Source: Runella slithyformis DSM 19594
GTDB lineage: Bacteria; Bacteroidota; Bacteroidia; Cytophagales; Spirosomataceae
NCBI RefSeq assembly: GCF_000218895.1
Contig: NC_015703.1
Location: forward strand, 1,935,001-1,999,000
Direction: 5' to 3'
Length of the DNA: 64,000 nucleotides
The notes beneath the pieces were generated by a model. That model worked only from the letters and a program-made list of their open reading frames with translations, had not been told where the DNA came from and ran no database searches. Positions within the stretch are counted from its first letter, which is position 1; every line of letters begins with the position of its first letter. Shown here piece after piece: positions 62,432-64,000 of the stretch. Both the position numbers and the translations under genes were made by a program.

Positions 62432-63646
62432 ATGCTTTACTACCTATTTTCGTACCTAGATAAAGAATTCAATTTTCCCGGTGCCGGCGTTTTCCAATAT
62501 ATTTCTTTCAGGGCCCTTGGGGCGACCATCACGTCGCTGTTAATTGCGGCCATTTTTGGCGGTCGTATCATTAATTTTCTTCGTAATCAACAAATCGGCG
62601 AAACGATACGAGACTTAGGTTTGCAGGGTCAAATGGAAAAAAAAGGAACTCCAACCATGGGGGGATTTATCATCCTCGCTTCGTTGTTGATTCCGGCATT
62701 ATTGTTTGCTAAATTATCAAATGTCTACATTGTTCTGCTTATTATCACCGCAGTATGGACCGGGCTTATCGGTTTTTTGGACGATTACATCAAAAAATTC
62801 AGGAACAACAAAGAAGGATTACAGGGTAAATTTAAAGTGGTCGGTCAAGTGGGCTTGGGATTAATCGTCGGTATTACGCTTTCCTTTAATCAGCACGTTA
62901 AAATAAGGCAATATGATAAGCCGCTTATCAGTTCGGCCATTGGTGAAGTACAGCGTTACACAGATATTATTAACCCAACCATCACAACAATTCCTTTTAT
63001 AAAAAATAATGAATTTGATTACTCCTCTCTTTTGTTTGGGTTATTGCCGGATAGTTATACTTGGATTGTTTATACAATTGTTGCCGTTTTCATTATTACA
63101 GCGGTTTCCAACGGAGCAAATATTACGGATGGCATTGATGGTTTAGCCGCCGGCACCACCATTATCATCGCCCTTACACTCGGTGTTTTAGCGTATATTT
63201 CAGGAAACGCCAAATTTTCGCAGTATCTCAATATCATGTACATTCCTAACTCGGGAGAGTTAGTTATCTTTATTGCGGCCTTTTTAGGGGCCTGCATTGG
63301 CTTTCTATGGTACAATTCTTACCCGGCGCAGGTATTTATGGGAGATACGGGCAGCTTAATGTTAGGCGGAGTGATAGCGGTAATATCGCTGGCCATTCGT
63401 AAAGAATGGCTTATTCCTATTATGTGCGGGATATTTTTTGCAGAACTTGTTTCCGTCATTTTACAGGTAAGTTACTTCAAATACACAAAAAGGAAATTCG
63501 GCGAAGGCAAACGAATTTTTCTCATGTCACCTTTGCACCATCATTTTCAAAAGAAAGGCTACCATGAAGCTAAAATTGTAGCCCGCTTCTGGATCGTCGG
63601 AATTATTTTAGCTATTGCCACTTTGGTTACACTCAAATTACGATAA
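62432..63646 (+). CDS. mraY: Phospho-N-acetylmuramoyl-pentapeptide transferase
   Basis: ATG 62432 ([13 protein letters not shown]) gives a 404-residue inner-membrane enzyme that makes lipid I of peptidoglycan. It has about ten transmembrane segments, KKGTPTMGG near 70, LDDYIKK near 112 (Mg-binding Asp pair), [12 protein letters not shown] near 230, MGDTGSL near 302 and [10 protein letters not shown] near 366. It is complete and conserved, but it is not next to murE, murD, ftsW or other dcw genes. It is instead flanked by a pseudogene and a convergent histidine phosphatase. Confidence 0.95.
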   Translation: MLYYLFSYLDKEFNFPGAGVFQYISFRALGATITSLLIAAIFGGRIINFLRNQQIGETIRDLGLQGQMEKKGTPTMGGFIILASLLIPALLFAKLSNVYIVLLIITAVWTGLIGFLDDYIKKFRNNKEGLQGKFKVVGQVGLGLIVGITLSFNQHVKIRQYDKPLISSAIGEVQRYTDIINPTITTIPFIKNNEFDYSSLLFGLLPDSYTWIVYTIVAVFIITAVSNGANITDGIDGLAAGTTIIIALTLGVLAYISGNAKFSQYLNIMYIPNSGELVIFIAAFLGACIGFLWYNSYPAQVFMGDTGSLMLGGVIAVISLAIRKEWLIPIMCGIFFAELVSVILQVSYFKYTKRKFGEGKRIFLMSPLHHHFQKKGYHEAKIVARFWIVGIILAIATLVTLKLR

Positions 63647-63667
63647 ACCTCTACTATTCAGTTATTT

Positions 63668-63701
63668 ACGGCCAAAACTCACGGAAGTGTTTTTTGGCCG
63701 T
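63668..63701. terminator. Bidirectional hairpin between mraY and the phosphatase
   Basis: ACGGCCAAAACTCAC pairs with GTGTTTTTTGGCCGT with two mismatches. It contains the last codons of the convergent phosphatase gene. Confidence 0.6.
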
Positions 63702-64000
63702 ATGTTTTTTCTTCCAATTGAACGTTCCTTCTGAATATGCCTTCTTTAACAGTTATGACAAACAGATTATCATAATCTTCATGCACAATATTTAGAATAG
63801 AGGGCTTGGTTCCCAAACCTTTTGCGATTTCTAAAATGGTATCACTGTGACCGACCACTACTGCATTTTTACCTTTTATTTGACCCAAACGCTCTAAAAT
63901 GACACCCGTTGGCTTAGGTTCATAAATTTCATAACTCTTTCCTAATCGCTCGATCAACGGTTGAGCGGTTTGCCGATTGCGTTGATATTTACTGACAAAA
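63679..64000 (-). CDS. Histidine phosphatase (phosphoglycerate-mutase family), N-terminus outside window
   Basis: The frame is open to the window edge, giving at least 107 residues. Reading upstream, it gives SKYQRNRQTAQPLIERLG, the conserved R-x-x-x-TA helix, then VVVGHSDTILEIAKGLG, the second catalytic His motif. The first RHG motif is beyond the window. The start suggested inside the window (TTG at 63957) is internal. The protein may be a SixA-like or general sugar/nucleotide phosphatase. Confidence 0.8.
   Translation of the reverse strand, partial: FVSKYQRNRQTAQPLIERLGKSYEIYEPKPTGVILERLGQIKGKNAVVVGHSDTILEIAKGLGTKPSILNIVHEDYDNLFVITVKEGIFRRNVQLEEKTYGQKTLP

Overview
The window looks like ordinary chromosome of a Bacteroidota bacterium, most likely a Cytophagales member of the Runella/Spirosoma type. 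The grounds are a PorT-type secretion/gliding protein next to ubiE, TAnnTTTG-type promoter boxes upstream of many genes, an S46 dipeptidyl-peptidase, stand-alone PyrB, a Bacteroidota-type PEP carboxylase, an OmpA/PD40 protein and an ISAon1-type insertion sequence. The genus call is an impression from gene content; no database was consulted. No prophage, CRISPR array, rRNA operon or recognisable transcription-factor gene was found.

Layout. 1-3.3 kb: a truncated conserved gene, an AhpD-like protein and a large GH63-type glucosidase. 3.4-7.6 kb: an apparently exported MTA/SAH nucleosidase, a ceramidase-like hydrolase and an acyl-CoA carboxylase beta subunit. 7.6-10.9 kb: a surface-glycan cluster (GT2, GT4, PglC-like phosphoglycosyl transferase, PglD-like acetyltransferase). 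11-17.4 kb: ubiE-porT, a 2OG-Fe(II) oxygenase, ChrA and a DPP7-type peptidase. 17.4-20.3 kb: der, a four-helix-bundle gene and era on the minus strand, then the initiator tRNA. 20.38-21.81 kb: a complete IS with inverted repeats and a target duplication. 22.4-25.5 kb: a secreted Gfo/Idh oxidoreductase, an alpha-oxoamine synthase (sphingolipid or sulfonolipid type) and a small Ala/Glu/Lys repeat protein. 25.5-29.9 kb: a second glycan cluster (Wzy/WaaL-like, GT4, methyltransferase, GT4).

30-37 kb holds a CE7-like esterase, a PspC protein, a Tat-exported phosphotriesterase-family protein, a bacterial GRAS-domain protein, a DUF433/DUF5615 toxin-antitoxin-like pair and a fused hydroxyacyl-CoA dehydrogenase/enoyl-CoA hydratase. 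37-44 kb holds prfA, a CDGSH iron-sulfur protein, an acyltransferase-like membrane protein, a FAN1-like nuclease and an OmpA/PD40 protein. 44-50 kb holds a small kinase, an acyl-CoA dehydrogenase, a molybdenum hydroxylase pair and aat. 50-64 kb holds an SGNH lipoprotein, asnS, DUF3467, a bestrophin, pyrB, a GH43-like protein, ppc, a helix-hairpin-helix outer-membrane protein, a decayed lipoprotein-type pseudogene, mraY and a truncated histidine phosphatase.

The most interesting signals are these. (1) One 16-bp palindrome lies in the promoter regions of both beta-oxidation genes, 10 kb apart, which suggests a shared repressor. (2) The bacterial GRAS protein is encoded directly downstream of, and overlapping, a toxin-antitoxin-like pair. 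(3) The nucleosidase carries a signal peptide. (4) PEP carboxylase has altered active-site loops. (5) A family of CTTTCCAAG palindromes recurs between genes.
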